A DNA stretch of 64,000 nucleotides from Nocardia sp. BMG51109 (lineage in GTDB: Bacteria > Actinomycetota > Actinomycetes > Mycobacteriales > Mycobacteriaceae). The notes beneath the pieces are model-generated. The model had not been told where the DNA came from. It saw only the letters and a program-made list of their open reading frames with translations, and made no database searches. Made by a program: the position numbers and the translations under genes. This document shows, in pieces, positions 42,473-51,121 of this stretch; within the stretch, counting starts at the first letter, position 1; each line of letters starts with the position of its first letter. The DNA is taken from positions 6,448,001 to 6,512,000 of the forward strand of contig NZ_JAFQ01000004.1 in assembly GCF_000526215.1 (NCBI RefSeq), given 5' to 3'.

Positions 42473-44853
42473 CGGATTCGTCCGATACCGTGCCCGCGCA
42501 GCACCCTGCCGGCGCCCGGGATTCGCCGCCCGGACCGCGGGGGTCCGGGTGGGCGCCATCGATATCGCACTTCACCGAACGCAACAGGTGGCGCCTCGTC
42601 GCGGCCTGGGTGCTGCTGCTGATCGTCGGGGCCGTCAGTGCTCTGTCGCTCACCGGCACCCTGCGCGCGGGTGGCTGGGACATCGCCGGCTCGAGCACGG
42701 TGGCCGTGCGGGACATGCTGTCGGAGGGGCTGCACGGACGCGGAGCCACGACCGCCGTCCTGGTGGTCCACGATCGCGACAACACCGACTCCTCCTCCGC
42801 CTTCGACGAGCGCACCCGGGAGGTCTTCGAGCAGGTCCGATCGGATCCGAGGCTGCGCGTGCAGAGCAGCTTCGGTTACAGCACGCTGTCACCGCTGTCG
42901 CGCGGCACCTTCCTCGGCAAGGACCGCGCGACGGTGGTGACCTCCATCGGCTCCGGCCTCGATGACAACACGGCCACGAAGGAACTGCCGGCCATCGAGA
43001 AGGACCTCGACGCCCGCTTCGATTCCCAGGGACTCGACGTGGCGCTGGTGAACGTGGAGATATTCCAGGGCGCGGTCAACGAGGACTCGGTACTGAGCCT
43101 GATCCGCGCCGAAGCGATCGCCCTGCCGCTCGTCGCGCTCGTGCTGCTGCTGCTGTTCCGCAGCGTGGTCGCCGTCGGCGCCGCGCTCGCGGCCACCCTG
43201 ACCAATGTCGTGTTCGCCCTCGGGATCCTCGGCGTCGTCGCGCGGCAGGTCGAACTGTCCATCTTCGTGCAGAACGTCGTGCTCATGTTCGGTCTCGGTG
43301 TCGGCGTGGACTATTCGCTGATCATGATCAAGCGCTTCAAGGAAGAACTCGCCGCCGGGCAGGACGTACGCTCGGCGGTCACCGGCACCTTGGCCACCGC
43401 GGGGCATACGGTCGTCGCATCGGGCATCACGATCATCGCTGCCGCGGTCACGCTGTTCGTCGTGCCGGTCAACGCCATCGTGTCGCTCGCCGCGGGCGCG
43501 GCGCTGGTGGTCGCGATCGCCGTGCTGGTATCCAGCGTCCTCACCCCGGTGCTGCTGCATCTGCTCGGGCACCGAATCAACGCCGGCGTGCTGCGACTGC
43601 CCGGCCGGATCGGCGGCAGCGAGACGGCCACCGATGCCGAGCTGACCGAGCACCGCTGGTACCGGACCGCTCTGGCGGTCATGCGGCGGCCCGTGACGCT
43701 CCTGACGGCCGGGGCCGCCGTGCTGATCGTGCTGGCGGTTCCGGCGGCGAGCATGACCCTGTCGCTGCCGGACCTGCGCATGCTGCCCGAGTCCTCGCCG
43801 GTGCGCGTCGGGTCCGAGCATATTGCCGACCAGTTCGGTCCCAGTGCCGCGCTGCCGATCCAGGTCGTCGTCCAGAGCCCGGGACCGATCACCGACCCGG
43901 CGAACGCGGAGGCGCTGACCCGCTTCGTGCAGGACGTCGGCGCCCTGCCGGACGTGCAGACGGTGAACTCGGCGATGACCGTGCTGCGTCAGGTCTCGCC
44001 CGCGAACCCGTTCGCGGCGCTGGACCCGGCGGCCTTCGACCGTCTGCCCCCCGATGCGAAGCAGGGACTGCGCTACTTCGTCCCCGCCGACGCGCACCGC
44101 TTCGTGGTCGAGGTCGTGCCCGCCCGGGAGCCGGCCGATCCCGCCACCGAACGGCTGCTGAACCAGGTCGTCGAACGGTCGAACCAGCTACCGGCGCCGC
44201 TGACCTCCGACGTGGGCGGCATCACCTCGCGCTCGCAGGATTTGAACCGGGTGATCTCCGACCACATGCCGTTGGTCGTCGCCCTCATGCTCGCCGCGGT
44301 GTACCTGGTGCTGCTGGTCTCGTTCCGTTCGGTGTTCCTGCCGCTGAAAGCCATTGCCATGAACGTGCTGTCGGTCGGCGCGACGTTCGGGGTGCTGGTC
44401 ATGCTGTTCCAGTACGGGTGGAACGCCGGCCTGCTCGACGACCAGGGGTTCCTGGTGTCCTTCGTTCCGCCGCTGATCCTCGCGATGATCGTCGGCCTGA
44501 GCACGGACTACGAGGTGTTCCTGCTCAGCCGGGTCCGGGAGGAGTACCGTGCCGGCGGCGACAACAAGCTCGCCGTCGCCCGGGGCATGGCTCGCACGGC
44601 ACCGCTCATCACCGGTGCCGCCATCCTCATGATCGTCGTCTTCGGCGCCTTCGGACTCGCCGGGAATGCCATCATGCAGCAGATGGGGATCGGCCTCGCG
44701 GTCGCCGTGGCACTCGACGCGACGCTGGTGCGGATCATCATCGTGCCCGCGGCGATGAAGTTGATGGGCAACTGGAACTGGTGGCCGTCGCGCCCGAAAC
44801 CGACGACGGAAACGGATCCGGTCCCGGGAGGTATCCATGCAAGCGAACGATGA
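42469..44853 (+). CDS. MMPL-family RND lipid exporter
   Basis: This 794-residue membrane protein has the MmpL layout: one N-terminal helix (residues about 40-60), a periplasmic domain, five helices, a repeat of the pattern and a short cytoplasmic tail. The paired proton-relay motifs are present: GLGVGVDYSLIMIKRFKEEL in the first half and GLSTDYEVFLLSRVREEY in the second. Mycobacterial MmpL proteins export lipids made by adjacent FAAL/PKS genes, so this one probably moves the product of the locus. It is coupled to the ACP (ATGA) and overlaps the next gene by 17 bases. Confidence 0.93.
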   Translation: MTDSSDTVPAQHPAGARDSPPGPRGSGWAPSISHFTERNRWRLVAAWVLLLIVGAVSALSLTGTLRAGGWDIAGSSTVAVRDMLSEGLHGRGATTAVLVVHDRDNTDSSSAFDERTREVFEQVRSDPRLRVQSSFGYSTLSPLSRGTFLGKDRATVVTSIGSGLDDNTATKELPAIEKDLDARFDSQGLDVALVNVEIFQGAVNEDSVLSLIRAEAIALPLVALVLLLLFRSVVAVGAALAATLTNVVFALGILGVVARQVELSIFVQNVVLMFGLGVGVDYSLIMIKRFKEELAAGQDVRSAVTGTLATAGHTVVASGITIIAAAVTLFVVPVNAIVSLAAGAALVVAIAVLVSSVLTPVLLHLLGHRINAGVLRLPGRIGGSETATDAELTEHRWYRTALAVMRRPVTLLTAGAAVLIVLAVPAASMTLSLPDLRMLPESSPVRVGSEHIADQFGPSAALPIQVVVQSPGPITDPANAEALTRFVQDVGALPDVQTVNSAMTVLRQVSPANPFAALDPAAFDRLPPDAKQGLRYFVPADAHRFVVEVVPAREPADPATERLLNQVVERSNQLPAPLTSDVGGITSRSQDLNRVISDHMPLVVALMLAAVYLVLLVSFRSVFLPLKAIAMNVLSVGATFGVLVMLFQYGWNAGLLDDQGFLVSFVPPLILAMIVGLSTDYEVFLLSRVREEYRAGGDNKLAVARGMARTAPLITGAAILMIVVFGAFGLAGNAIMQQMGIGLAVAVALDATLVRIIIVPAAMKLMGNWNWWPSRPKPTTETDPVPGGIHASER

Positions 44854-46198
44854 CCAGTGCGACGTCCTCGTCGTCGGCGCGGGCATCGGCGGCATCTGCG
44901 CCGCGACACTGCTCGCCCGGGCCGGCTACCGAGTCCTGTTGACCGAACGGCTGGATCGCGTCGGCGGCCGCGCCTCGACCGAACAGATCGACGGCTTCCT
45001 GGTGAACACAGGCGCGGCGGCCTTCGAGTTCGGCGGTGCCCTGGAGCAGGTGTGCCGGACCGTCGGCGTCCCCTACGGCGCCGGCTCGGCCACCGGCCGC
45101 GGCGTCCGGGTGCCCCGGCCGATGGTGGTACTGCGGCTGGGGCGCATGAACGTCGACCTGACCCCGGTGATCGGCGGCTGGGCGAACGGAGCGTTCCGCT
45201 GGATCTGCCGAGTGAGCCTGGACCGGCTGCCCCGGTTCGCGGCCGAGCGCGGCCTGCGGCCCGAGGACGTGACGTTCGCCCAGTGGCTGCACCGGTTCAC
45301 CAAGAACCGCCGAATACACGCGATGCTTCGAAATCCCTTGGCGTCGTTCTTCGTCACCGAGGCGGACGAGTTGCCCGCGGCCGCCGTGTTCACGTTCTTC
45401 TCGCAGAACACCGGCCTGCGCAGGTTCGGATTCCACCCGGAGGGCAGTATCGGCGTCTCGCACGCACTGCTCGAGCGATTCGCGGAACTGGGTGGGCGGA
45501 TCCGCACGTCCACCGAGGTACGGCGGCTCCGGGTCGCCGACGGCCGGATCACCGGCGCCGTGCTGGCGACCGGCGGCACCGAGACCGAGATCGACTGTGC
45601 CGCAGTGATCAGCGATGCCGGACCGCGAGCCACCGTGGAACTCGTCGGCGAACAACACTTCCCGCAGTCCTACCTGCGGGAGGTCGAGAACGCACGGCCC
45701 GCCGCCCTGCTGGCGGTCAACTTCGCCATGCGCAACTCGCTGGGCCGGTTCGGGGCGATGACCTTCGGCCCCACGAAGAACGGCAGACTCCTCGAACTGA
45801 TCAACTTCACCCCCACCTGCCCGGAAATGGCACCGCCGGGATGGCACCTGTATCTCGGGTGGGGCCTGCCCGTCACCACCGCCGATGGTTTCGACGGCGA
45901 ACGCGAGATGCAGGCGCTGCTCGAGGACCTGCGCACGACAGTGCCCGGATTCGACTCCGCACACATCCTGTCCACGACGGTCAACCGCGACGACTGGCCG
46001 GGCCAGCACGCCGCCCCCGGCACCGACCTCTCCCCGGCCACACCGATCCCCAACCTGTGGAACGTCGGCGACGGTGTCAAGAACTTCGGCGACGGAGGCA
46101 CGGAATCGGTGGCGAAAACCTCCCGCGCCGCCGTGGACGCGATCGGGCACACCATCCCGCCGCATACCCCGCACGACTACAGGCCCGCGCGAACGTGA
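44837..46198 (+). CDS. CrtI/phytoene-desaturase-like FAD oxidoreductase
   Basis: This 453-residue flavoprotein has the dinucleotide-binding CDVLVVGAGIGGICAATLLARAGYRVLLTERLDRVGGRAST and the C-terminal FAD-closing LWNVGDGVKNFGDGGTESVAKT. It belongs to the amine-oxidase/phytoene-desaturase superfamily, which dehydrogenates hydrophobic substrates. As the last gene of the PigD-like operon it is a candidate for a late oxidation, for example pyrroline to pyrrole, the step PigB performs in prodigiosin synthesis. That role is inference; a polyene or other lipid desaturation is equally possible. Confidence 0.85.
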   Translation: MQANDDQCDVLVVGAGIGGICAATLLARAGYRVLLTERLDRVGGRASTEQIDGFLVNTGAAAFEFGGALEQVCRTVGVPYGAGSATGRGVRVPRPMVVLRLGRMNVDLTPVIGGWANGAFRWICRVSLDRLPRFAAERGLRPEDVTFAQWLHRFTKNRRIHAMLRNPLASFFVTEADELPAAAVFTFFSQNTGLRRFGFHPEGSIGVSHALLERFAELGGRIRTSTEVRRLRVADGRITGAVLATGGTETEIDCAAVISDAGPRATVELVGEQHFPQSYLREVENARPAALLAVNFAMRNSLGRFGAMTFGPTKNGRLLELINFTPTCPEMAPPGWHLYLGWGLPVTTADGFDGEREMQALLEDLRTTVPGFDSAHILSTTVNRDDWPGQHAAPGTDLSPATPIPNLWNVGDGVKNFGDGGTESVAKTSRAAVDAIGHTIPPHTPHDYRPART

Positions 46199-46206
46199 AC
46201 GCCGAC

Positions 46207-46422
46207 CGGCGACCGTCGACGGTGCCGAGTACACGGTGCCGAGTACACGGTGCCGAGTACATCGTCATGAACACCTCGGCCGGACGGGTCGAGGAGGAGA
46301 ACCTGCGCCGTGACCCGCGGCCGTCGGTGTGCTGTTCCGATAGGGGCAACCCTGACGACCGTATCGAAATCCGTGGGTGCGCAGTGGGATTCGTCGAGGG
46401 CAACGACGCGTTGGGCATCATG
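46207..46422 (+). pseudogene. Remnant of a PPOX-class F420-dependent enzyme gene
   Basis: From 46249 one frame reads GAEYIVMNTSAG, then RVEEENLRRDPRPSVCCSD, then DDRIEIRGCAVGFVEG. This matches the core of the pyridoxamine-oxidase-like F420 enzymes (DG.Y...NT..GR...NLRRDPRVS...D......EIRG). Neither a complete N-terminal part nor a C-terminal part is present, and about 60 codons remain of a usual 130-150. A triplicated 14-bp unit at 46221-46262 shifts the frame inside the conserved DGAEY segment. The fragment lies between converging genes and is not expected to be functional. Confidence 0.65.
46221..46262. repeat. 14-bp tandem repeat, three copies
   Basis: GGTGCCGAGTACAC occurs at 46221, 46235 and 46249; the last copy ends in AT instead of AC. 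The unit is not a multiple of three, so it breaks the reading frame of the surrounding PPOX remnant, whose sequence GAEY it copies. Confidence 0.85.
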
Positions 46423-46440
46423 GTTCGTCACTGTGCCGTG

Positions 46441-48216
46441 CTACGGGACGGCCGGTTGTTCGGTGTCGAGGATGTGTGGGAGGCCCCGGCGGTAGCGGTC
46501 GTCGTCGGACGATTCGAGCGCGGCGAACAGGGGCGGGCGTTGCAGCGGGGTGATGCGGCAGGGCGGTTCGGTGGAGCCCGCGCGGGCGAGGAGGGCGTTG
46601 GTGGCCGCGCGGGCGGCGATGTTCGCGCTTTCCATGGTGGCGACGTTGAGGCCGGTGCGGACGTAGTCGGCGGCGAGGAACAGGTTGGGCAGGGCCGTGG
46701 TGGCGGCGGGGCGGTGCTGCCAGGAGCCGGGGTGCTGGATGAACAGCGGGGTGTCGTTGGCGGCGTCGGGGGTTCCGGTGCCGGTGATGGCCGGGTCGAG
46801 GTGCCAGGAATGCAGGTCGGGGCGGGTGAGCAGGTCGGGGCCGTTGTCGTTGATGTGGGCGGTGATCTGGGCCCAGACCTCCTCGGCGATTTCCGTGCGG
46901 GTGCAGTCGCGGGCCGGTTTGCCGTGCACGATGCCGGGGGTGGTCCAGTCGGCGATGGCCGCGGACAGGATGTCGCGGACGGTGCCGTCGCCGTAGTCGG
47001 CCATCGGGCGTCTCCAGAACTGGGCCTGGCTGATCGAGGTCAGCGCCCAGGGTGAGTCGACGTAGCTGGTTCCGCCGGCGGTGAGCGGCAACGGTTTCCG
47101 GAGGTAGAACTGGATGCCGCTCATCCAGTCGGTGCGCAGCCCGTGCACACCGGCCAGTGCCGGGTCGGCGTCGAGGACCGGCCCGGTCAACAGCGGTGCG
47201 GCGCGTTCGGCCGGTACCGCGAGCACGTACCAGTCGGCGTCGACGCGCCGTGCCGTGCCGCCCGCGTCGCGCAGCACCACGTCGGTGATCTGTCCGTCGG
47301 CGACGGTCAGTGCCGTTGCCGCCCAGCCGGTTTCGAAGCCGACGCCGAGGTCGCGCAGATGGTCGACCCACGGGTGGATCCACAGTTCGTTGGTCGCTCC
47401 CTCCAGCACGCGCACGGCGACCGAGCCGGGGGTGTTGCCGAAACCGAGCAGGCTGAGGATGAACGCCTCGCCGATGATGCCGACGGAGCGGGCGTTGGCC
47501 TCGTCGGAGCGGATCGAGGCCAGGTTGCGGGTCAGGCCGCGGACCAGCAGCGCGTCGTATTCCGCGGATTTCGTGTCCGCGCACAGGAATCGGGACCAGG
47601 TGAGGTTCTCCCACTGCCCTTCGCGGCGTTCGGGGCCGCTGGTCATGAAGACGAGCAGTTTGCGCAGGAAGAAGTCGGCTTCGGCCGCAGGCATGTACCG
47701 GAGCAGGTCGATACTCGCGAGCGCGTTCGCAAGGAACTCCTCGGGTGCCGGGCCGGGGTTCCACGGCCGGGGCACGTTGGTCGCGGTGATCTCCGGGCGG
47801 CCGCCGACGCGGAAGAACCGGCCGGTTCCGGTGGGGACGAGGTTGTCGAACACGCTGCGTCCCGGGCCGTGCGGGATGGTCTTCATCAGCTCGTCGAGGT
47901 TGTGGTAGAAGCCGAGGAATCCTCGGTAACCGTGCTCTCCGGGGAGCTCGGGGCGGCCGCCGGTGCCCGAGCCGGGGACGGTGTTGCTGCGTGCCTTGCC
48001 GCCCAGGTCCGGGGTTCGCTCGTAGACGGTGACCGCGAAGCCGCGGCGGCCGAGTTCGTGCGCGGCCGACAGGCCCGCGACTCCCCCGCCGAGTATCGCC
48101 ACTCGCCGGCCGGGCGCGGCCGCTCGCGCGGGCCCCGTGGACACGGCGACACCGGCGGCCGCCGTGGCGGCCAGTCCCAGGAACCCCCGACGGGTCGTGC
48201 TGTGTGTAGACCGCAT
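46441..48216 (-). CDS. Tat-exported hydroxysqualene-dehydroxylase-like flavoprotein
   Basis: This 591-residue protein begins with a twin-arginine signal (TTRRGFLGLAATAAAGVAVS, cleavage near ARAAA), so it is exported folded with its flavin. The FAD site is RVAILGGGVAGLSAAHELGRRGFAVTVYERTPDLGGKARS, and the C terminus has NLFLAADYVRTGLNVATMESAN. It resembles the phytoene-dehydrogenase/HpnE-like group acting on terpenoid or lipid chains. It converges on the CrtI-like gene and may be unrelated to the lipid locus. Substrate unknown. Confidence 0.85.
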   Translation of the reverse strand: MRSTHSTTRRGFLGLAATAAAGVAVSTGPARAAAPGRRVAILGGGVAGLSAAHELGRRGFAVTVYERTPDLGGKARSNTVPGSGTGGRPELPGEHGYRGFLGFYHNLDELMKTIPHGPGRSVFDNLVPTGTGRFFRVGGRPEITATNVPRPWNPGPAPEEFLANALASIDLLRYMPAAEADFFLRKLLVFMTSGPERREGQWENLTWSRFLCADTKSAEYDALLVRGLTRNLASIRSDEANARSVGIIGEAFILSLLGFGNTPGSVAVRVLEGATNELWIHPWVDHLRDLGVGFETGWAATALTVADGQITDVVLRDAGGTARRVDADWYVLAVPAERAAPLLTGPVLDADPALAGVHGLRTDWMSGIQFYLRKPLPLTAGGTSYVDSPWALTSISQAQFWRRPMADYGDGTVRDILSAAIADWTTPGIVHGKPARDCTRTEIAEEVWAQITAHINDNGPDLLTRPDLHSWHLDPAITGTGTPDAANDTPLFIQHPGSWQHRPAATTALPNLFLAADYVRTGLNVATMESANIAARAATNALLARAGSTEPPCRITPLQRPPLFAALESSDDDRYRRGLPHILDTEQPAVP

Positions 48217-48359
48217 GTCACTCCGAACTCATATCCAGTTGTCGAGAAGAAATAGATCATCACATATGCGCAGCGAAAACCGCCCGGTACGTGACTGGGC
48301 ATCGCGGAGAATCCGCGAGATTCCTTGCTTACAAGCGGGTACCGGCCGAGACGGTGAAC

Positions 48360-48657
48360 GCCGATCGGCCATCGACCCGGCGGCAGAACTGGATTTCAAG
48401 TAAGAACGACTGGCAACATCAGCGGCTTCCATCGCGTGCAGTGCGCCGGTGCCGCCGGGCGGATACTCTCTGTCCGGCCGCCGTCCGCCCGATACTCGCA
48501 CACCTGCTGCCGATCGGCCATCGACCCGGCGGCAGAACTGGATTTCAAGTAAGAACGACTGGCAACATCAGCGGCTTCCATCGCGTGCAGTGCGCCGGTG
48601 CCGCCGGGCGGATACTCTCTGTCCGGCCGCCGTCCGCCCGATACTCGCACACCTGCT
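48360..48657. repeat. Perfect 149-bp tandem duplication
   Basis: The 149 bases at 48360-48508 are repeated without a mismatch at 48509-48657. The unit contains an 8-bp-armed inverted repeat CGGGCGGA/TCCGCCCG with a 20-base spacer. Absence of any difference between copies means a recent event or active homogenisation. The copies lie upstream of the exported flavoprotein gene and downstream of aztD. Confidence 0.95.
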
Positions 48658-48911
48658 TCGGTGTGCCGCGTCCCCGCGCGTCGCGTTCCGTTCCGGCGGC
48701 CGCTCGTCGTGTACGGGGCCGGCGGAGTCTGCCCGGCGCCGGCTCCAGCCGTCGTTCCGGCATGTTTCGGCCGCAGTCCACTGCGAGATTCCGGCCGAGA
48801 AGTCGATGACGGGTGTGGCCGCGATCCGGTGCGAACCAGGCTGCGGCCGTGCCGATTCCGCACCGCCCGAGTTCCGGGCCGGGAGGTCGCAGCCGCTCCC
48901 CTGCGTGCGGC

Positions 48912-48943
48912 TGGGGCCGGGAGCCCGCTCGCTCCCGGCCCCA
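48912..48943 (-). terminator. Intrinsic terminator of the azt operon
   Basis: TGGGGCCGGGAGC at 48912-48924 pairs perfectly over 13 bases with 48931-48943 around a six-base loop. It lies about 58 bases past the aztD stop (49001) on the minus strand. There is no U tract. Confidence 0.7.
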
Positions 48944-49000
48944 CCCATGCCCGGAAACGTCACAGCGATCGAAACGCCGCGGCTTTCGCGGGGCGCGTGA

Positions 49001-50182
49001 TCAGTCGGCCAGGGTACCGCTCAGCTCGTTGGGTGTTTCGGGAAGCGTGGCGGTGGCGGCGACGGTGCCGGTGGCCAGGTCGATGCGGTGGACCTTCTTC
49101 GCGGCGGTGTCGGAGACGTAGACGTCGGCGCCGCGCACGAACAGCGCCGGGCGCGGTTGCTGCCACTGCAGCGGCTCCTCCCACGGCGCGGTGACCGGGA
49201 TGGTGCGCACCTGGGTGCCGGCGATCGGGTCGATGACGTGGATCTGCCCGTCGGTGCCGAGTACGAGGGCCTCGCCCTGCGGGCCGCGGGCCAGCGACCG
49301 GAAGGTGTAGCTGGTGCCGATGTCGAGCAGCCGCAGCGTGTTGTTGCGGGTGTCGACCAGCGAAATCTGCCGCGGCCGTTCGAGTTCGGCGTCCTCGTCC
49401 TGCTTGTAGTCGCCCAGCGCGATCGGTGAGGCGGCGCTGCCGGACAGGTTGCCGATCCGGCCGTACGGTGTGGGGCTGGTGACCTTCGTGATCTTTCCGT
49501 CGCGGTAGACGAGGGCGCCGGTCTGGCAGCCGACGACGACGGCCTCGCCCTGGACCGCGGCTTCACCGTGGATGCCCGGGCAGTCCTCGTTGCGGGTGAT
49601 CTCCTTGCGGGCGGCGTCCAGGACGGCGATGCCGGTGCGCTTGTCCTCGGTGCCGAGCGTGTGGACCAGCTGACCGTTCGACAGCTCGATCGCGACACCG
49701 TGGTGCGGGGCGGCCGTCTTGTAGGTGTCGGTCTGCGGCGCACCGTCGGCGAGCTGATGCGGATCGAAGGTGGTGATCTCGCCGGAGCCGTCGGCGAACA
49801 GGACGGTGTGCCCGGCGTGCCGCACCACGTGCCCGGGTTTCGCGGCGGGGAACGAGAGGTCGGTCCAGTCGCCGTGTGCCGCGTCGAGGACGCGGAATCC
49901 GTCCTTCGTCGACACCATCAGGTGGTGGTCGTCGCCCGCGGGGTTGAGGCGGTTGAAGCCGTCCAGCTTCAGCTCGTCCGCCGTCGTCAGGGATTTTCCG
50001 TCCAGCAGGTAGATGCCGCCGTCGTAGGTGACCGCGATCGGCTCGGCGATCGCCGGGCCCTGCGGGCTGTCGGATGCCTCGTTGCCGGGTTCCGAACCGC
50101 CTGTGCCGCAACCACTCAGCGCTATCGCGGCGAGAACGCCGGACACGGCCAGTGATCGGGTGGCGCGGACGCGTAACCGCAT
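49001..50182 (-). CDS. aztD: Zinc metallochaperone AztD (lipoprotein)
   Basis: This 393-residue protein has a lipoprotein signal (AAIALSGC, Cys near 25), followed by a repeat-rich beta-propeller-like domain with CPGIHGEAAVQGEAVVVGCQTGALVY and KTAAPHHGVAIELSNGQLVHTLG. AztD proteins hold zinc outside the membrane and hand it to the binding protein AztC. It follows aztC by 33 bases and ends at a strong hairpin, so it closes the operon. Its sequence is clearly related to the C-terminal half of the aztB product, so the locus has two AztD-type domains. Confidence 0.88.
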   Translation of the reverse strand: MRLRVRATRSLAVSGVLAAIALSGCGTGGSEPGNEASDSPQGPAIAEPIAVTYDGGIYLLDGKSLTTADELKLDGFNRLNPAGDDHHLMVSTKDGFRVLDAAHGDWTDLSFPAAKPGHVVRHAGHTVLFADGSGEITTFDPHQLADGAPQTDTYKTAAPHHGVAIELSNGQLVHTLGTEDKRTGIAVLDAARKEITRNEDCPGIHGEAAVQGEAVVVGCQTGALVYRDGKITKVTSPTPYGRIGNLSGSAASPIALGDYKQDEDAELERPRQISLVDTRNNTLRLLDIGTSYTFRSLARGPQGEALVLGTDGQIHVIDPIAGTQVRTIPVTAPWEEPLQWQQPRPALFVRGADVYVSDTAAKKVHRIDLATGTVAATATLPETPNELSGTLAD

Positions 50183-50215
50183 GGTGTTACTCCATTCTCT
50201 TGTTCCGGGGCCGGA

Positions 50216-51121
50216 TCACGCGGTCAGGCCGCGCACGATGGCCTCGGTGTTGGCGCGCATCATGTCGAGGTAGGTGGCGGCCGGGCCGCCGGGCTCGGTG
50301 AGCGATTCCGAGTACAGGGCGACGATTCGCACGTGCACTCCGGCCTGGTCGGCGAGCACCCGGGCGAGGCGGTCGGGCTGGGAGGAGTCGGCGAACACGG
50401 CGGGAACGCCCGTGGCGCGGACCGTGTCGGCCAGCCCGGCCAGATCCGAGGCGCTGGGTGAGGCGAGGGTGGTGCCGCTGGGCAGCACGGTGCCGATCAC
50501 CTCGAACCCGAAACGCTGTGCCAGATAACCGAATACGTGGTGGTTGGTGACGAGCTTGCGCCGGTCGGCGGGGATGGTGCCGAACCGTTCGGTCATCCAG
50601 CCGTCGAGGCGTTCCAGTTCGGCGGAATACCGGGTGGTGCCGGCGCGCACCGCGTTCGCGTCGATGCCGCCGATCGCGGCGACGCGCTCGCCGATCAGCT
50701 CGACCGCGCGGCGCACCCGGGCGGGGTCGGTCCAGAAGTGCGGGTCGGGCCGGTCGTCGTCGGTGCCGCGGTAGCGGATCGGGTCGACCTGTTCGCCGAC
50801 GGCGAGCGTGGTGACCCCGGCGTCGCCGGCGGCGTCGACGTGCCGCCGGATGCCTTCCTCGAGGCCGAGCCCGTTGTGGACGAACAGGTCGGCACGTTCG
50901 ATGCGGGCGGCGGTCTGCGCGGAGATCGCGAACTGGTGCGGGTCGGCGTCGGGTGGCATCAGGACCGTGACCGCGGCCGTGTCGCCGACGATCGCGCGGG
51001 TCAGGTCGCCGAGAATGTTGGTGGTGACGACGATTTCGGGCCGGTCGTCGGGGGTGGCGGTGCAGGCGGGGGCCAGTCCGAGCAGCAGCAGGGCGGCGCA
51101 GAGCCGGATCAGGGTTCTCAT
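50216..51121 (-). CDS. aztC: Zinc ABC transporter substrate-binding lipoprotein AztC
   Basis: This 301-residue cluster A-I metal-binding protein has a lipoprotein signal (LLLLGLAPAC, Cys about 20) and the three family histidines in MPPDADPHQFAIS, RPDPHFWTDP and TNHHVFGYL, with a late Asp in VFADSSQPDRL. It captures Zn(II) (or Mn(II) in other subfamilies) outside the cell. ATG at 51121 overlaps the stop of the permease gene by four bases. The AztD neighbours favour zinc. Confidence 0.92.
   Translation of the reverse strand: MRTLIRLCAALLLLGLAPACTATPDDRPEIVVTTNILGDLTRAIVGDTAAVTVLMPPDADPHQFAISAQTAARIERADLFVHNGLGLEEGIRRHVDAAGDAGVTTLAVGEQVDPIRYRGTDDDRPDPHFWTDPARVRRAVELIGERVAAIGGIDANAVRAGTTRYSAELERLDGWMTERFGTIPADRRKLVTNHHVFGYLAQRFGFEVIGTVLPSGTTLASPSASDLAGLADTVRATGVPAVFADSSQPDRLARVLADQAGVHVRIVALYSESLTEPGGPAATYLDMMRANTEAIVRGLTA

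Larger units (their letters stand above)
48217..49000. other. 784-base noncoding region with tandem duplication
   Basis: No convincing gene is seen. The part next to the flavoprotein gene (48217-48270) is AT-rich and is probably its promoter. A small hairpin CGCGGA/TCCGCG lies at 48303-48317, a perfect 149-bp tandem repeat at 48360-48657 and the aztD terminator at 48912-48943. Several open frames run through it but have repetitive, noncoding-type composition. Confidence 0.5.

Noticed and set aside
37224..46198. A prodigiosin or tambjamine cluster proper.
   Set aside because: No genes for the bipyrrole half or for the PigC/TamQ-type condensing enzyme are present in the window.
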